The notes under the pieces were generated by a model. The model was not told the origin of the DNA, ran no database searches, and saw only the letters and a list, made by a program, of their open reading frames with translations. From the NCBI GenBank assembly GCA_963750295.1, contig CAVVPY010000001.1, forward strand, positions 1,550,001 to 1,614,000: a stretch of 64,000 bases of DNA, written 5' to 3'. Position 1 is the first letter of the stretch. Each line of letters opens with the position of its first letter. Positions 44,368 to 54,737 of the stretch are shown here, piece after piece. Both the position numbers and the translations under genes were made by a program. This DNA is from CAVVPY01 sp963750295. GTDB lineage: Bacteria > Actinomycetota > Actinomycetes > Mycobacteriales > Jatrophihabitantaceae.

Positions 44368-46070
44368 TAGCCCGGATGCTTCAAGATCAAGTGGTGGTGT
44401 CGGCGTGTAGATGATCGAAAGTGCCTTGCCTGTACGGGATTCTGAGCTTGCTGAGGGCTCTGAACTCCGACCAGGAAGGCACCTTCCACGTGCAGGCTAC
44501 TCGTACTCGCCCGCCGGTCGAGGTGTCCGCTGATGGTGTCGGCGTCGTGTCTCACGTCGGGGCGCGGCTGCTGGCTGATGTCGCGGACACGACGACGCTG
44601 ACCGGGCAGCTGACGGCGGTGTTCGCGCGCCGGACCGCCGCGCAGACCGCGCATGATCCGGGCCGGGTGCTGGTTGATCTCGCGGTGATGCTGGCTGACG
44701 GTGGCGAGTGCATCAGCGACATCGCGACGCTGGCCGACCAGGCGGCGGCGTTCGGGCCGGTCGCGTCGGACTCGACCTGTTGGCGGGTGCTGAACTCGAT
44801 CACCGACGTGGACCTGGATGCGATCGCTGCCGCGCGGGCCGCGGCACGGGCGGTGGCCTGGGCGCAGCGGGCCGAGGCGACCGGACACACGCTGCCGGCC
44901 TCGCTGGTCGCCGGAACTCCGTTGCTCGACCGCGAGGGTCGGCCGGTGCTGGTGATCGACGACGACGCGACCATCGTGGTCACGCACAGCGAGAAGGAAC
45001 ACACCGCGGCGACCTTCAAGCATTCCTATGGCTATCACCCGGTGTTGGCGTTCTGCGACAACACCAACGAGGCCCTCGCGGGGATGCTGCGCCCGGGCAA
45101 CGCCGGCGCCAACACCGCCGCGGACCACATCACGCTGCTGGATGCGGCGCTGGCGCAGATCCCGGACGAGTACCGGCACGGCTGGCCGGTCCTGGTCCGC
45201 GCTGACGGCGCCGGCGCGTCGAAGGCCTTCCTGGCCCACATCCGCGACCTTAGAAACAGCGGCGTGGCAAGCGAATTCTCCATCGGCTGGGCCGTGACCG
45301 GCCGTGAACACCGTGCCATCGCCGCCCTGCCCAGACAGGCTTGGACCCCGGCGGTCGACATCGACGGCGACCCACGCGAGTCGGCCTCGGTCGCCGAGCT
45401 GACCGGGCTGGTGCCCGCCGCCATGTTCGCCGACTACCCACCCGGCATGCGCATCATCGTGCGCCGCGAACGACCCCACCCCGGCGCGCAACTCGACCTC
45501 ATCGAGCACCGCGACGGGTGGCGCTACACCTGCTTCGCCACCGACACCACGACCGGGCAACACGCCTTCCTCGACGCCCGGCACCGCACCCACGCCCGCG
45601 TCGAGGACCGGATCCGCTGCGGCAAAGACACCGGCCTCGGACGGTTCCCGTCCCGGCAGTTCGGGATCAACCAAGCCTGGCTGGTCTGCGCGCTGACCGC
45701 GATCGACCTGCTCGCCTGGACCCAAACCATCCTGCTGCACGACGACCCGGCGCTGGCCAGGGCCGAACCGAAGAAGCTGCGCTACCGGCTGCTGCACGTC
45801 GCCGCCCGACTCGTGCGAGGCGGACGCCGACTACGGCTCAAGATCGACCGCAACTGGCGCTGGGCACACGCACTCGCTACCGCCTTCCACCGGCTGCGCG
45901 GGTTGCCGCTGCCCGCGACCTGAGCTCAGCATCTCGCCCCGACGAACCGAATGGACAACCCGACAACCGAGGCCGGGCGATCACGCACGCTGCAACGACG
46001 CGCCACCACGACGAAGATCAACACGCGATCGCGAGATCGTCACCGCGAACGACGTGAATAACCCGGGCTA
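44368..46070 (+). mobile_element. IS1380-family insertion sequence
   Basis: The element is about 1.7 kb with imperfect terminal inverted repeats: TAGCCCGGATGCTTCA at 44368-44383 and, reverse complemented, TAGCCCGGGTTATTCA at 46055-46070 (13 of 16 identical). It contains one transposase gene. No clear direct target repeat flanks it (CCTA on the left, AACC on the right). The left end abuts the ribosome site of the lipoprotein gene. Exact ends should be confirmed against a database of insertion sequences. Confidence 0.8.
44490..45923 (+). CDS. IS1380-family transposase
   Basis: The protein has 477 residues from GTG 44490 (ATG 44421 in frame is an alternative start). It has the DDE catalytic context VLVIDDDATIVVTHSEKEH and VLVRADGAGASKAFL, and the family C-terminal segment RYRLLHVAARLVRGGRRLRLKIDRNWRWAHALATAFHRL. 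Its N-terminus (VLVDLAVMLADGGECISDIATL) is typical of IS1380 transposases. It is full length and uninterrupted, so the element may still be active. Confidence 0.9.
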   Translation: MQATRTRPPVEVSADGVGVVSHVGARLLADVADTTTLTGQLTAVFARRTAAQTAHDPGRVLVDLAVMLADGGECISDIATLADQAAAFGPVASDSTCWRVLNSITDVDLDAIAAARAAARAVAWAQRAEATGHTLPASLVAGTPLLDREGRPVLVIDDDATIVVTHSEKEHTAATFKHSYGYHPVLAFCDNTNEALAGMLRPGNAGANTAADHITLLDAALAQIPDEYRHGWPVLVRADGAGASKAFLAHIRDLRNSGVASEFSIGWAVTGREHRAIAALPRQAWTPAVDIDGDPRESASVAELTGLVPAAMFADYPPGMRIIVRRERPHPGAQLDLIEHRDGWRYTCFATDTTTGQHAFLDARHRTHARVEDRIRCGKDTGLGRFPSRQFGINQAWLVCALTAIDLLAWTQTILLHDDPALARAEPKKLRYRLLHVAARLVRGGRRLRLKIDRNWRWAHALATAFHRLRGLPLPAT

Positions 46071-46443
46071 AACCTGGATTTGCCTAGTTCACATAGCCCG
46101 TCAAGGTGGCGCAAAGGGTACAGCACCGGTTGAGCGCTCGCCAGGGGGCCAGCAGGGCCGATGCGGTCTCGATGGCGCACCTTCCCGGTGCCGCAAAGGT
46201 ACTGCGGCCGCCACAGCGGCCGCACGAGATCCGGATGGCTCTCCGAGAAGCGAAGTTGATCTCCGTCCGTCCGCCCGCAAACGTTCCAGCGCCAACCCGT
46301 CTCATATGGATATCTCCGGTTCAACTCGATGCGACCCAATGCCTTCCCAAGGGAGGTGGGCGCCGGACCGTCGTCCAGACTCGACGGCACCGGACCCGAA
46401 CACGTGATCGACGACCGATTCCGCCACACACACCCTTTGCTAA
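46071..46443. other. Region between the IS and the relaxase fragment
   Basis: Nothing recognisable apart from the edge of the IS. A few short frames lack support. The sequence around 46071-46100 was probably next to the lipoprotein gene before the IS arrived. Confidence 0.35.
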
Positions 46444-47124
46444 GCAGCGCCACGCCGACTCACCGGTGACCCGCACCGACATCTGCATCTGCAGATCAAC
46501 GCCCGGGTGTTCGCCGCCGGCAAGTGGCGCGGCATCGACACCGTCGCGGTGCGCGACTCGATCAACGCGATCAACGGCATCGGGCACGCCGCCGTGATGT
46601 GTGACCCGGACTTCCGGGCCGCGCACGGCTACACCCTCAACGCCGAGGGTGAGATCGTGCAGCTCGCCCAGTTCGTCGGTGCGTTTTTCCCGCCGCGCAG
46701 CGCAAATCGGCGCGAACATCGAGCGCTACGAAACCGAGTGGCGCGCCGCGCATCCGGGCGCGGAGCCGGGACCAGCGCAGTGGCGTGCCTGGGACGCCCG
46801 CGCGTGGGCCGAGCAACGACCCGACAAGGTGACGCCCGAACCCGGCGCGGACGTGCACGGCCGCTGGCTGGAGGAACTGGCCGCGCTCGGCTACCGCGAC
46901 CGCGATCGACCGGTGCAACTTGCGCTTGAACTTCCCGGGCAGCTTGACCGCGACGCCACGGTCGAGGAGGTCCTGGCACGGCTCGGCGCGGCCCGCTCGG
47001 CCTGGAACGCGGCCGACGTGCGCGGCGAAGTCGAACGACTCCTGGCCCGTGCGGCCATCGTCAGCGACCCGGCAGTGCGGCTCGAACTCGCCGAAGACCT
47101 CACCGCCCGCGCACTCGAAGGATG
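46444..47124 (+). pseudogene. MobF/TrwC relaxase fragment, frameshifted
   Basis: After a TAA at 46441 the frame reads LTGDPHRHLHLQINARV, matching the three-histidine metal site of MobF-type relaxases, then FAAGKWRGIDTVAVRDSINAING. At about 46685, near a run of five T bases, the reading shifts by one frame and continues as AAQIGANIERYETEWRAAHPGAEPGPAQWRAWDARAWAEQRP down to LTARALEGC, where homology ends at about 47120. Both N- and C-terminal parts of a ~1000-residue relaxase are missing. It is a dead remnant of a conjugative element. Confidence 0.78.
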
Positions 47125-47236
47125 TGACGAAGGTGATCCCCGTCTGCGCACCGATCAACCGCGCGGCCAACGCGGCCGGGAGCCGGTTCTTGATGATCAG
47201 CGACGCGACGTCGGTGTCGAGGACGACCGGTGCCAT
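47120..47236 (-). pseudogene. N-terminal stub of a VapC-like PIN toxin
   Basis: From ATG 47236 the frame reads PVVLDTDVASLIIKNRLPAALAARLIGAQTGITFVTSFE, the first ~40 residues of a PIN toxin with the first metal-binding Asp. It then runs into antisense relaxase sequence at about 47120, so the catalytic core is lost. It lies 6 bp downstream of the VapB-like gene and was broken by the insertion of the relaxase fragment or by deletion. Confidence 0.7.
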
Positions 47237-47242
47237 CCGAAC

Positions 47243-47446
47243 TCAGGCGAGATCGGCGTCGCGATCGGCACGCACCGCGACCAGGAACTCGTCGAGATCC
47301 GCGTCGGACTCAAACACATCGGGCGCAGCCAGCTCGTCCACCGAGGCGATCGGGCGCACGTCACGGAACAGCTCGTCGAGACTCACCCGCGAGCGTGCGC
47401 CGTCATACGTGCCGTGATCCGGAACCGTCGTCACGATCACTCCCAT
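47243..47446 (-). CDS. VapB-like antitoxin, orphaned
   Basis: The 67-residue protein from ATG 47446 (MGVIVTTVPDHGTYDGARSR) ends in the acidic/basic toxin-binding tail DADLDEFLVAVRADRDADLA. It precedes the truncated PIN toxin in the same order and direction as antitoxin-toxin pairs. With its toxin broken it is now an orphan antitoxin. Start choice is supported by similarity to antitoxin lengths, not by a strong ribosome site. Confidence 0.6.
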   Translation of the reverse strand: MGVIVTTVPDHGTYDGARSRVSLDELFRDVRPIASVDELAAPDVFESDADLDEFLVAVRADRDADLA

Positions 47447-47861
47447 CAGGTCCTGCCCCCAAGTCTGCCATCCCGACGGACGCAATCCTGCGACCAGCGC
47501 CGGGCGCCGCCGAACTTGTCGACGATTCGCTGTCGCGATGCCCGACGCCATCCCCATCTCTACGACAAGACCAACGCCCGGCAACCAGAGCGGCTCTCCA
47601 CACCCGCGGCGGGCAGCGACACCGAGACTGCACGAGCCGCGCCGTCTGACCAGCAACGACCAGAAGGAGCCGCACACGAGCGCCCACAGTCATCACGATT
47701 CGACCACGTTGAAGATCAACTGCGCGCGAACGCCCTTCTCGGAGCACCTGGGTCAACAAGGAAGGAGAACAACGCCGCGAGATGTCGTATTCGGCCTCGC
47801 CGCAAGCACTTGCCGTCAGTGAAGGCAGCTATCCGCCAACCACGCCCGAAAGGACGCCGTC
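47447..47861. other. Region upstream of the excisionase, no supported gene
   Basis: About 415 bp with no recognisable protein or repeat. Candidate reading frames are Arg/Ser-rich noise. It may contain the ancestral replication or regulatory DNA of the integrative element but no motif was recognised. Confidence 0.35.
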
Positions 47862-48090
47862 GTGAACGAGGATCAACTACTCACCATCAGCGAAGGCGCC
47901 GAGTTCCTGCGCACGCCGGTCGCCAACCTGCGCTGGTGGCGCAGCAAGGGGATCGGCCCCCCGCAGCTTCAAGATCGGTCGGCGCGTCTTCTACTGGCTG
48001 TCCGACCTCACGGCCTGGCTCGATGAGCAGTGCCAAGAGCAACCGCACCATCACCCTCGACAAGATCACGTGGTCCGTGCCCAGGGGTAG
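47862..48090 (+). pseudogene. Excisionase / BldC-like HTH protein, frameshifted
   Basis: GTG 47862 begins NEDQLLTISEGAEFLRTPVANLRWWRSKGIGP, an HTH_17-type DNA-binding domain. At a run of six C (47957-47962) the frame shifts: the expected SFKIGRRVFYWLSDLTAWLDEQ continues one frame over and ends at about 48090, whereas the direct frame stops soon. It sits just before the integrase, the usual place for Xis in actinobacterial integrative elements. A sequencing error in the homopolymer is an alternative. Confidence 0.72.
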
Positions 48091-48123
48091 CCTGCACGCC
48101 GACACCACGAAGGGGCGATCGGC

Positions 48124-49357
<1,234 letters not shown>

Positions 49358-49393
49358 GTATGTACACCGAGGAATCGGTGGTTGTCACTTGCG

Positions 49394-49465
49394 AGGCGGC
49401 GGCGGGAATCGAACCCGCGTACAGGGCTTTGCAGGCCCTTGCCTAAGCCACTCGGCCACGCCGCC
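49394..49465 (-). tRNA. tRNA-Cys (GCA)
   Basis: The cloverleaf has acceptor GGCGGCG, anticodon loop CTGCAAA giving GCA, T-arm GGGTTCGAATCCC and U as discriminator base, as expected for tRNA-Cys. No CCA is encoded. It is one of three tandem minus-strand tRNA genes. Confidence 0.94.
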
Positions 49466-49518
49466 GGATCGGCCCACCGGACAGACCGGCTGCCTCCGAG
49501 CGCCGAAGCGGTGCCTCG

Positions 49519-49591
49519 AGCGGACGACGGGATTCGAACCCGCGACCCTCACCTTGGCAAGGTGATGCGCTACCAGCTGCGCTACGTCCGC
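49519..49591 (-). tRNA. tRNA-Gly (GCC)
   Basis: The cloverleaf has acceptor GCGGACG, anticodon loop TTGCCAA giving GCC, T-arm GGGTTCGAATCCC and discriminator U. It is the first of the three minus-strand tRNA genes in transcription order and probably carries their promoter upstream (49592-49668). Confidence 0.94.
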
Positions 49592-49668
49592 GTGTAAACG
49601 ACCTGGACAAACCGTGCCGTGTACGGGCGCTGACTCTATCCGATCGCGATGAGCCGTTCCAAACCACG

Positions 49669-50253
49669 TCAATCACGCGCCGAAAGCCGCGCCCACAGCG
49701 CCGCGACCTGGGTGGCGAGCTCGTCACGGCTGCCGTCGTTGGTGACGATCTCGTCCGCCACCGCGCGTCGCTGCTCGTCGGTGGCCTGGCTGGCCATGCG
49801 CGCCTCGGCATCGTCGATAGGCATCCCACGCTGTTCCAGGCGCTGCAGCCGGGTGTCGCGGTCAGCCAGGACGATGACCACGACGTCGAAGCCGCCGGCC
49901 AAGCCCGACTCCACCAGCAGCGGCACGTCGTAGACGACGACGGCCTCGGCCGGGGCCGCGTCGGCGAGTTCGGCCACCCGGGCGCCGACCAGTGGATGGA
50001 CGATCGCGTTCAGGGCGGCGCGGGCGTCGGCATCGCTGAACACCAGCTTGGCCAGCGCCGGCCGGTCCAGCCGCCCGTCCGCCACGATGGCGGGGCCGAA
50101 GCGCTCCACCACGGCGTCGAAGCCGGTCGTCCCGGGCTCGACCACCTCGCGGGCGAGTGCGTCGGCGTCGATGACCACAGCGCCGTGCTCGGCGAGCAAC
50201 TCGGCAACGGTGCTCTTCCCCGACCCGACTCCCCCACTCAGCCCGACGCGCAC
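49669..50253 (-). CDS. coaE: Dephospho-CoA kinase
   Basis: The 194-residue P-loop kinase phosphorylates dephospho-CoA in the last step of CoA synthesis. GTG 50253 (VRVGLSGGVGSGKST) is chosen over the longer frame to 50313 because the P-loop follows at once, as in the family. Other marks are VVIDADALAREVVEPGT, HPLVGARV and VVVYDVPLLVESGL. It follows rpsA, from which a strong hairpin separates it, in the usual actinobacterial order. Confidence 0.95.
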   Translation of the reverse strand: MRVGLSGGVGSGKSTVAELLAEHGAVVIDADALAREVVEPGTTGFDAVVERFGPAIVADGRLDRPALAKLVFSDADARAALNAIVHPLVGARVAELADAAPAEAVVVYDVPLLVESGLAGGFDVVVIVLADRDTRLQRLEQRGMPIDDAEARMASQATDEQRRAVADEIVTNDGSRDELATQVAALWARLSARD

Positions 50254-50299
50254 CCGCCCGACGCTACCGTGGGCACTGATCGGTGCCCGCCTTGACAGC

Positions 50300-50333
50300 G
50301 AACGGCCCCGCAACCTGAGCTGCGGGGCCGTTC
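50300..50333 (-). terminator. Hairpin terminator downstream of rpsA
   Basis: GAACGGCCCCGCA and TGCGGGGCCGTTC form a 13-bp perfect stem with an 8-nt loop, 14 bp downstream of the rpsA stop on the minus strand. It lacks a strong U-tract, as do many terminators of GC-rich actinobacteria. It overlaps the extreme upstream region of coaE. Confidence 0.8.
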
Positions 50334-50346
50334 GTGCTGCAGGGTC

Positions 50347-51816
50347 TCAGCGACCGGCGAGCTTCTCACGCAACGCGTTGAGCGCCTCGTCCGAAGCCAG
50401 GGAGCCGCTGCTCTCGGCCGGTGCCGACGTGTACGAGGACGCGTCGCCGGTTTCGACGGCAGCATCGGCGTCGGCCTTCTGCGCGTCCTCCAGCTGCTTC
50501 TTGTGCGCCTCGAAACGCTCGCGCGCGGACGCGTAGCGCTTCTCCCACGCCTCACGCTGCTCGTCGTAGCCGGGCAGCCACTCCTGGGTCTCCGGATCGA
50601 AGCCGTCTGGATAGATGTAGTTGCCCTTGTCGTCGTACTGGGCTTCCATCCCGTACTGCGCCGGGTCGAAGCTGTCGTCGGTGAGGGCACCCTCGTTCGC
50701 CTGCTTCAGCGAGAGCGAGATGCGGCGCCGCTCGAGGTCGATGTCGATGACCTTGACCAGCAGATCGTCGCCCACGTTGACGACCTGCTCGGGGATCTCG
50801 ACGTGACGCTCGGCCAGTTCGGAGATGTGCACCAGGCCCTCGATGCCGTCCTGCACGCGGACGAACGAACCGAACGGGACCAGCTTGGTGACCTTGCCCG
50901 GGACGACCTGCCCGATCTGGTGCGTGCGGGCGAACTGACGCCACGGGTCTTCCTGCGTCGCCTTGAGCGAGAGCGAGACCCGCTCGCGGTCCAGGTCGAT
51001 GTCGAGGACCTCGACGGTGACCTCCTGGCCCACCTCCACCACCTCGGACGGGTGGTCGATGTGCTTCCAGGACAGCTCCGACACGTGCACCAGACCGTCC
51101 ACGCCGCCCAGATCGACGAACGCGCCGAAGTTGACGATGGACGACACGACACCCGTGCGAACCTGACCCTTGGCCAGCTTGTTCAGGAACTCGCTACGCA
51201 CCTCGGACTGCGTCTGCTCGAGCCACGCGCGGCGCGAGAGCACGACGTTGTTCCGGTTCTTGTCCAGCTCGATGATCTTGGCCTCGAGCGTCTTGCCCAC
51301 GTAGGGCTGCAGGTCGCGGACGCGGCGCATCTCGACGAGAGAGGCCGGAAGGAAGCCACGCAGGCCGATGTCGATGATCAGGCCGCCCTTGACGACCTCG
51401 ATGACGGTGCCCTCGACGACCTCGTCGTTCTCCTTCTTCTGCTCGATCGTGCCCCAGGCGCGCTCGTACTGTGCACGCTTCTTGGACAGGATCAGCCGAC
51501 CCTCCTTGTCCTCCTTCTGGAGAACCAGGGCCTCGATCTGGTCACCGACGGAAACGACCTCGTTCGGGTCGACGTCGTGCTTGATGGACAGCTCGCGGGA
51601 CGGGATGACACCTTCGGTCTTGTAGCCGATGTCGAGCAGCACCTCGTCGCGGTCGACCTTGACGATGGTGCCTTCGACGATGTCGCCGTCGTTGAAGTAC
51701 TTGATCGTGGAATCGATCGCGGCGAGGAAGTCTTCAGCCGTGCCGATGTCATTGATCGCGACCTGCGGGGTGACGGATGCGGTGGGTGCTTCTGGTGCGG
51801 TTACGGTGGACGTCAT
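50347..51816 (-). CDS. rpsA: 30S ribosomal protein S1
   Basis: The 489-residue protein starts at ATG 51816 (MTSTVTAPEAPT) and holds four S1 RNA-binding domains (about residues 36-105, 120-190, 205-275, 290-360), e.g. GDIVEGTIVKVDRDEVLLDIGYKTEG and VTVEVLDIDLDRERVSLSLKA. The C-terminus is acidic/charged (ASAREREFEAHKKQLEDAQK-like). It binds mRNA for translation initiation. Four domains and ~490 residues are normal for actinobacteria. The extra 26 in-frame codons to 51894 are not needed. Confidence 0.97.
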   Translation of the reverse strand: MTSTVTAPEAPTASVTPQVAINDIGTAEDFLAAIDSTIKYFNDGDIVEGTIVKVDRDEVLLDIGYKTEGVIPSRELSIKHDVDPNEVVSVGDQIEALVLQKEDKEGRLILSKKRAQYERAWGTIEQKKENDEVVEGTVIEVVKGGLIIDIGLRGFLPASLVEMRRVRDLQPYVGKTLEAKIIELDKNRNNVVLSRRAWLEQTQSEVRSEFLNKLAKGQVRTGVVSSIVNFGAFVDLGGVDGLVHVSELSWKHIDHPSEVVEVGQEVTVEVLDIDLDRERVSLSLKATQEDPWRQFARTHQIGQVVPGKVTKLVPFGSFVRVQDGIEGLVHISELAERHVEIPEQVVNVGDDLLVKVIDIDLERRRISLSLKQANEGALTDDSFDPAQYGMEAQYDDKGNYIYPDGFDPETQEWLPGYDEQREAWEKRYASARERFEAHKKQLEDAQKADADAAVETGDASSYTSAPAESSGSLASDEALNALREKLAGR

Positions 51817-51986
51817 TGAGTGGATAGGTCCTGACAGAGTTCTCGTAGCGGTGAGCAGGCCCGTGCGCCCGAGGATTCGCATCGCATCGGGCATGCTGCC
51901 TGCTCCAGTCCGAGGCCGCAGACCTGTTCACCCTCAACACTACCGGTGGGCGCTGTCATCGCCCAAACTCCGGCGCCCGCTGCAGC

Positions 51987-52928
51987 TCAGCCGAACGCGC
52001 TCCGCAAGGCGGCGACCGCGTCGGCGAGCGCCCGTCGCGCACATGGGACGACGCCCGGGATCGAGATGAACCCGTGGACTCCGTCGGGGTAGTCGATCCG
52101 CTCGACCGGCACGCCCGCCCTGCCCAGCGCGTCGGCGTACGCGGCGCCCTGGTCGCGCAGCGGGTCGTGATGGGCGGTCAGGATCAGCGCCGGCGGCAGG
52201 CCAACATGCTCGGCTCGCAGCGGCGAGGCGTACGGGTTGGCCTGGTCACCGGGGCAGTAGATCCCGTGCACCTGCAGGTCGGCCTTGCCCAGAATGGGCG
52301 CGAACTCGTTCTCGTCCTCCGACGCGTAGGAGTCGACGAAGTCGACTCCCGGATAGATCAGCAGCTGGAAGGCGAGCGCCGGACCGCCGCGATCGCGGGC
52401 CATCAGGCTGACCACTGCGGCCAGGTTGCCACCGGCGCTGTCGCCCATGACGGCCACGCGCGCGACGTCCGCGCCGAGATCGACCGCCTGCTCCACCGCC
52501 CAACAGGTCGCCGCGAAGCAGTCCTCGGGCGCAACCGGGAAGCGATGCTCGGGCGCCAGCCGGTAGTCGACCGACACCACGACAGCCCGGACACCGTGGG
52601 CGATCGAACTGCACCACCACTCCGACTGCGCGGCATCGCCGGCCACGAAACCGCCACCGTGGAAGTTCAGGATCAGCGGCAGCGCCTCACCGGCCGTCCC
52701 GGACGGGCGGTACACCCGCACCGGCAGCTCCGCACCGTCCGCACCGCGTCCGGTGCGGGTGGTGATCTCGACGTCCGGGTGCGCCCGGCCGACGACGAGC
52801 CACGCTCCGGGAACGCCGATCAGCTTGCGCCGCCGGTCACTCAACCCCCGGATCTGCTCCGGTGGGACCTGCAGGACCGATCTGCGGTCCACCCGCGACA
52901 GCACCGACCAGAAAGCTCTCGTTCTCAT
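51987..52928 (-). CDS. HSL-family alpha/beta hydrolase (esterase/lipase)
   Basis: The protein has 313 residues from ATG 52928 (MRTRAFWSVLSR); the frame is open further upstream without signals. It has the oxyanion motif LNFHGGGFVAGD, nucleophile elbow VMGDSAGGNLAAV, acid in AHHDPLRDQG and His in DGVHGFIS, typical of hormone-sensitive-lipase-type esterases. The substrate is unknown. It is divergent from the methyltransferase gene, with 70 bp between. Confidence 0.9.
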   Translation of the reverse strand: MRTRAFWSVLSRVDRRSVLQVPPEQIRGLSDRRRKLIGVPGAWLVVGRAHPDVEITTRTGRGADGAELPVRVYRPSGTAGEALPLILNFHGGGFVAGDAAQSEWWCSSIAHGVRAVVVSVDYRLAPEHRFPVAPEDCFAATCWAVEQAVDLGADVARVAVMGDSAGGNLAAVVSLMARDRGGPALAFQLLIYPGVDFVDSYASEDENEFAPILGKADLQVHGIYCPGDQANPYASPLRAEHVGLPPALILTAHHDPLRDQGAAYADALGRAGVPVERIDYPDGVHGFISIPGVVPCARRALADAVAALRSAFG

Positions 52929-52998
52929 CGGGACGGCCACCCGCTCAGCCTGCCCGACCGCCGAATTCGGCTGGTCACCCGCCCCTACGCTGACGGGC

Positions 52999-53826
52999 AT
53001 GACCACCGTGGACGCCGACGAACCCGGGCCGCGGGCGAGCGGCATCGCCCGCCGCGAGGTCACCCGTGCGGCCTCGGTGGCCGCGAGCCGACGGTGGTGG
53101 GACGCCGAAGCCGACGCCTACCAGGACGAGCACGGCGACTTCCTCGGCGTCGCCGACTTCGTCTGGTCACCCGAACGCCTGCGGGAGCAGGACGCGCGCC
53201 TGCTCGGTGACGTCACCGGCAAGGTGGTCCTCGAGGTGGGCTGCGGCGCCGCGATGTGCTCGCGCTGGCTGGCCGCCCAGGGCGCTCGACCGGTCGCGCT
53301 CGACCTGTCCGCAGGGATGCTGCGTCACGCCCGGCGCGGAGCGGACGAGACGGGCATCCACGTACCGCTCGTGCAGGCCGACGCCGAGCGACTGCCGCTG
53401 CGTGATGCGTGCGTCGATCTGGCCTTCACCGCGTTCGGGGCGATCCAGTTCGTGGCCGACTCGGCCGCCGTGATGCGCGAGGTTGCCCGGGTATTGCGTC
53501 CCGGCGGGCGTTGGGTGTTCGCGACCACCCACCCGCTGCGCTGGGCGTTCCCCGACGACCCGGGTCCGGACGGGCTCACGGCGACGATGCCGTACTGGGA
53601 CCGCACCCCCTACGCCGAGACGGCCGAGGACGGGACGGTCGTCTACGTCGAGCACCACCGCACGCTCGGCGACCGGGTGCGCGAGCTGACCGACGCCGGC
53701 TTTCACCTCGTCGACGTCGTCGAGCCCGAATGGCCGCCCGGCCACTCGCAGGAGTGGGGCCAGTGGTCGCCGCTGCGGGGCGCGATCCTGCCCGGGACGG
53801 CGATCTATGTCTGCGACCTGCGCTAA
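52999..53826 (+). CDS. SAM-dependent methyltransferase (class I)
   Basis: The 275-residue protein starts at ATG 52999 (MTTVDADEPGPRA). Motif I is VLEVGCGAAMCSRWLAAQG; the post-I acidic residue is in VALDLSAGMLRHARRG, and motif IV-like FGAIQFVADSAAVMREVARVLRPGG follows. Location next to core genes argues against a role in the polyketide cluster. The substrate is unknown. Confidence 0.88.
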   Translation: MTTVDADEPGPRASGIARREVTRAASVAASRRWWDAEADAYQDEHGDFLGVADFVWSPERLREQDARLLGDVTGKVVLEVGCGAAMCSRWLAAQGARPVALDLSAGMLRHARRGADETGIHVPLVQADAERLPLRDACVDLAFTAFGAIQFVADSAAVMREVARVLRPGGRWVFATTHPLRWAFPDDPGPDGLTATMPYWDRTPYAETAEDGTVVYVEHHRTLGDRVRELTDAGFHLVDVVEPEWPPGHSQEWGQWSPLRGAILPGTAIYVCDLR

Positions 53827-53866
53827 CTCGGCTGCCTGGCGTGTGCGGACCGGCTAGCATCCGCCT

Positions 53867-54733
53867 GTGGACGCCCGCCCGCTGACTGCCGCCGACATCC
53901 CTGCGCTCGTAGCGCTGCACGTCCGGTGGGAAACCGGCCTGTTCGGTAGGCAGGAGTCGAGCGAGGACGAGATTCGCGAGTTCCTCGACAAGATCGACGA
54001 CTTCGACGAGCGCACCAGGGTGATCGTCGAGGACGGCAGCATGCTGGCAGCCGGGTTGTGCTGGTTCACCGAGTCGGTGCTGGTCATCGATCCGGCGGCC
54101 GAGCACGGCCCGATCCACGCCGACCTGCTGCCGTGGTTCGCGGCGCGGCCGCCGGGCACCGTCGATGCCCTGAGCACCGAGACCGATTTGCGCCTCGCAC
54201 TCGAGGACTCCGGCTGGGTGCACAAGAAATCCTCGTTCGACCTGATCTGTCAGGTCACTCCCGAGCTGGACCTGCCCGAGCCTGGATGGCCCGACGGCGT
54301 CGAGGTGCGTGGCTTCCGTCGCGAGGACGCCGAGGCAGCGCACCGGCTCATCTACGTCGACGCGGCGTGGAGCGAGGTCCCGGGCCACCCGCACCGCGAG
54401 TTGGACGAGTGGGCCACGATCTTCGTGACCGAGCATTCGGTGACCGAACCGCAGGTGCTCGCCTACCGCGGTGAGCGGCTCGTCGGCATCTCGATGGGTC
54501 GCACGTGGGACGACGGGACCGGCTGGATCTCCCAACTGGCGGTGGCCAAGGACGAGCGGGGCAACGGCCTCGGCCGGGCGCTGCTGCGCGAATCCCTGCG
54601 CGCCCGTCGCGACGGCGGTGCGAACGCGCTCGGCCTGTCGGTGCAGGCCCAGAACCGTGCGGCGCTGCAGATGTACCTCGACGCCGGTCTGCAGATCGAG
54701 CGCGAGTGGATGACCTACGCGAGCCCCGGCTGA
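53867..54733 (+). CDS. Two-domain GNAT acetyltransferase (MshD-like)
   Basis: The 288-residue protein has two GNAT-like halves. The C-terminal one has the acetyl-CoA motif ISQLAVAKDERGNGLGRALLRESLRARRDGG with the QxxGxG pattern, and ends in ALQMYLDAGLQIEREWMTY. The N-terminal half is degenerate. The plan resembles mycothiol synthase, but that assignment needs the substrate residues and is not made. It starts at GTG 53867. Confidence 0.8.
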   Translation: MDARPLTAADIPALVALHVRWETGLFGRQESSEDEIREFLDKIDDFDERTRVIVEDGSMLAAGLCWFTESVLVIDPAAEHGPIHADLLPWFAARPPGTVDALSTETDLRLALEDSGWVHKKSSFDLICQVTPELDLPEPGWPDGVEVRGFRREDAEAAHRLIYVDAAWSEVPGHPHRELDEWATIFVTEHSVTEPQVLAYRGERLVGISMGRTWDDGTGWISQLAVAKDERGNGLGRALLRESLRARRDGGANALGLSVQAQNRAALQMYLDAGLQIEREWMTYASPG

Positions 54734-54737
54734 TCAA

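Noticed and set aside
43147..48123. CRISPR array or cas genes in the mobile region
   Set aside because: No regularly spaced repeats or Cas motifs were seen.
39257..48123. Second copy of the tRNA-Val 3' end (attR)
   Set aside because: I scanned for the T-arm/acceptor sequence and found no convincing repeat; a computed search is needed.
52999..53826. Methyltransferase as tailoring enzyme of the polyketide
   Set aside because: It lies among core genes beyond the tRNA cluster, 17 kb from the last cluster gene.
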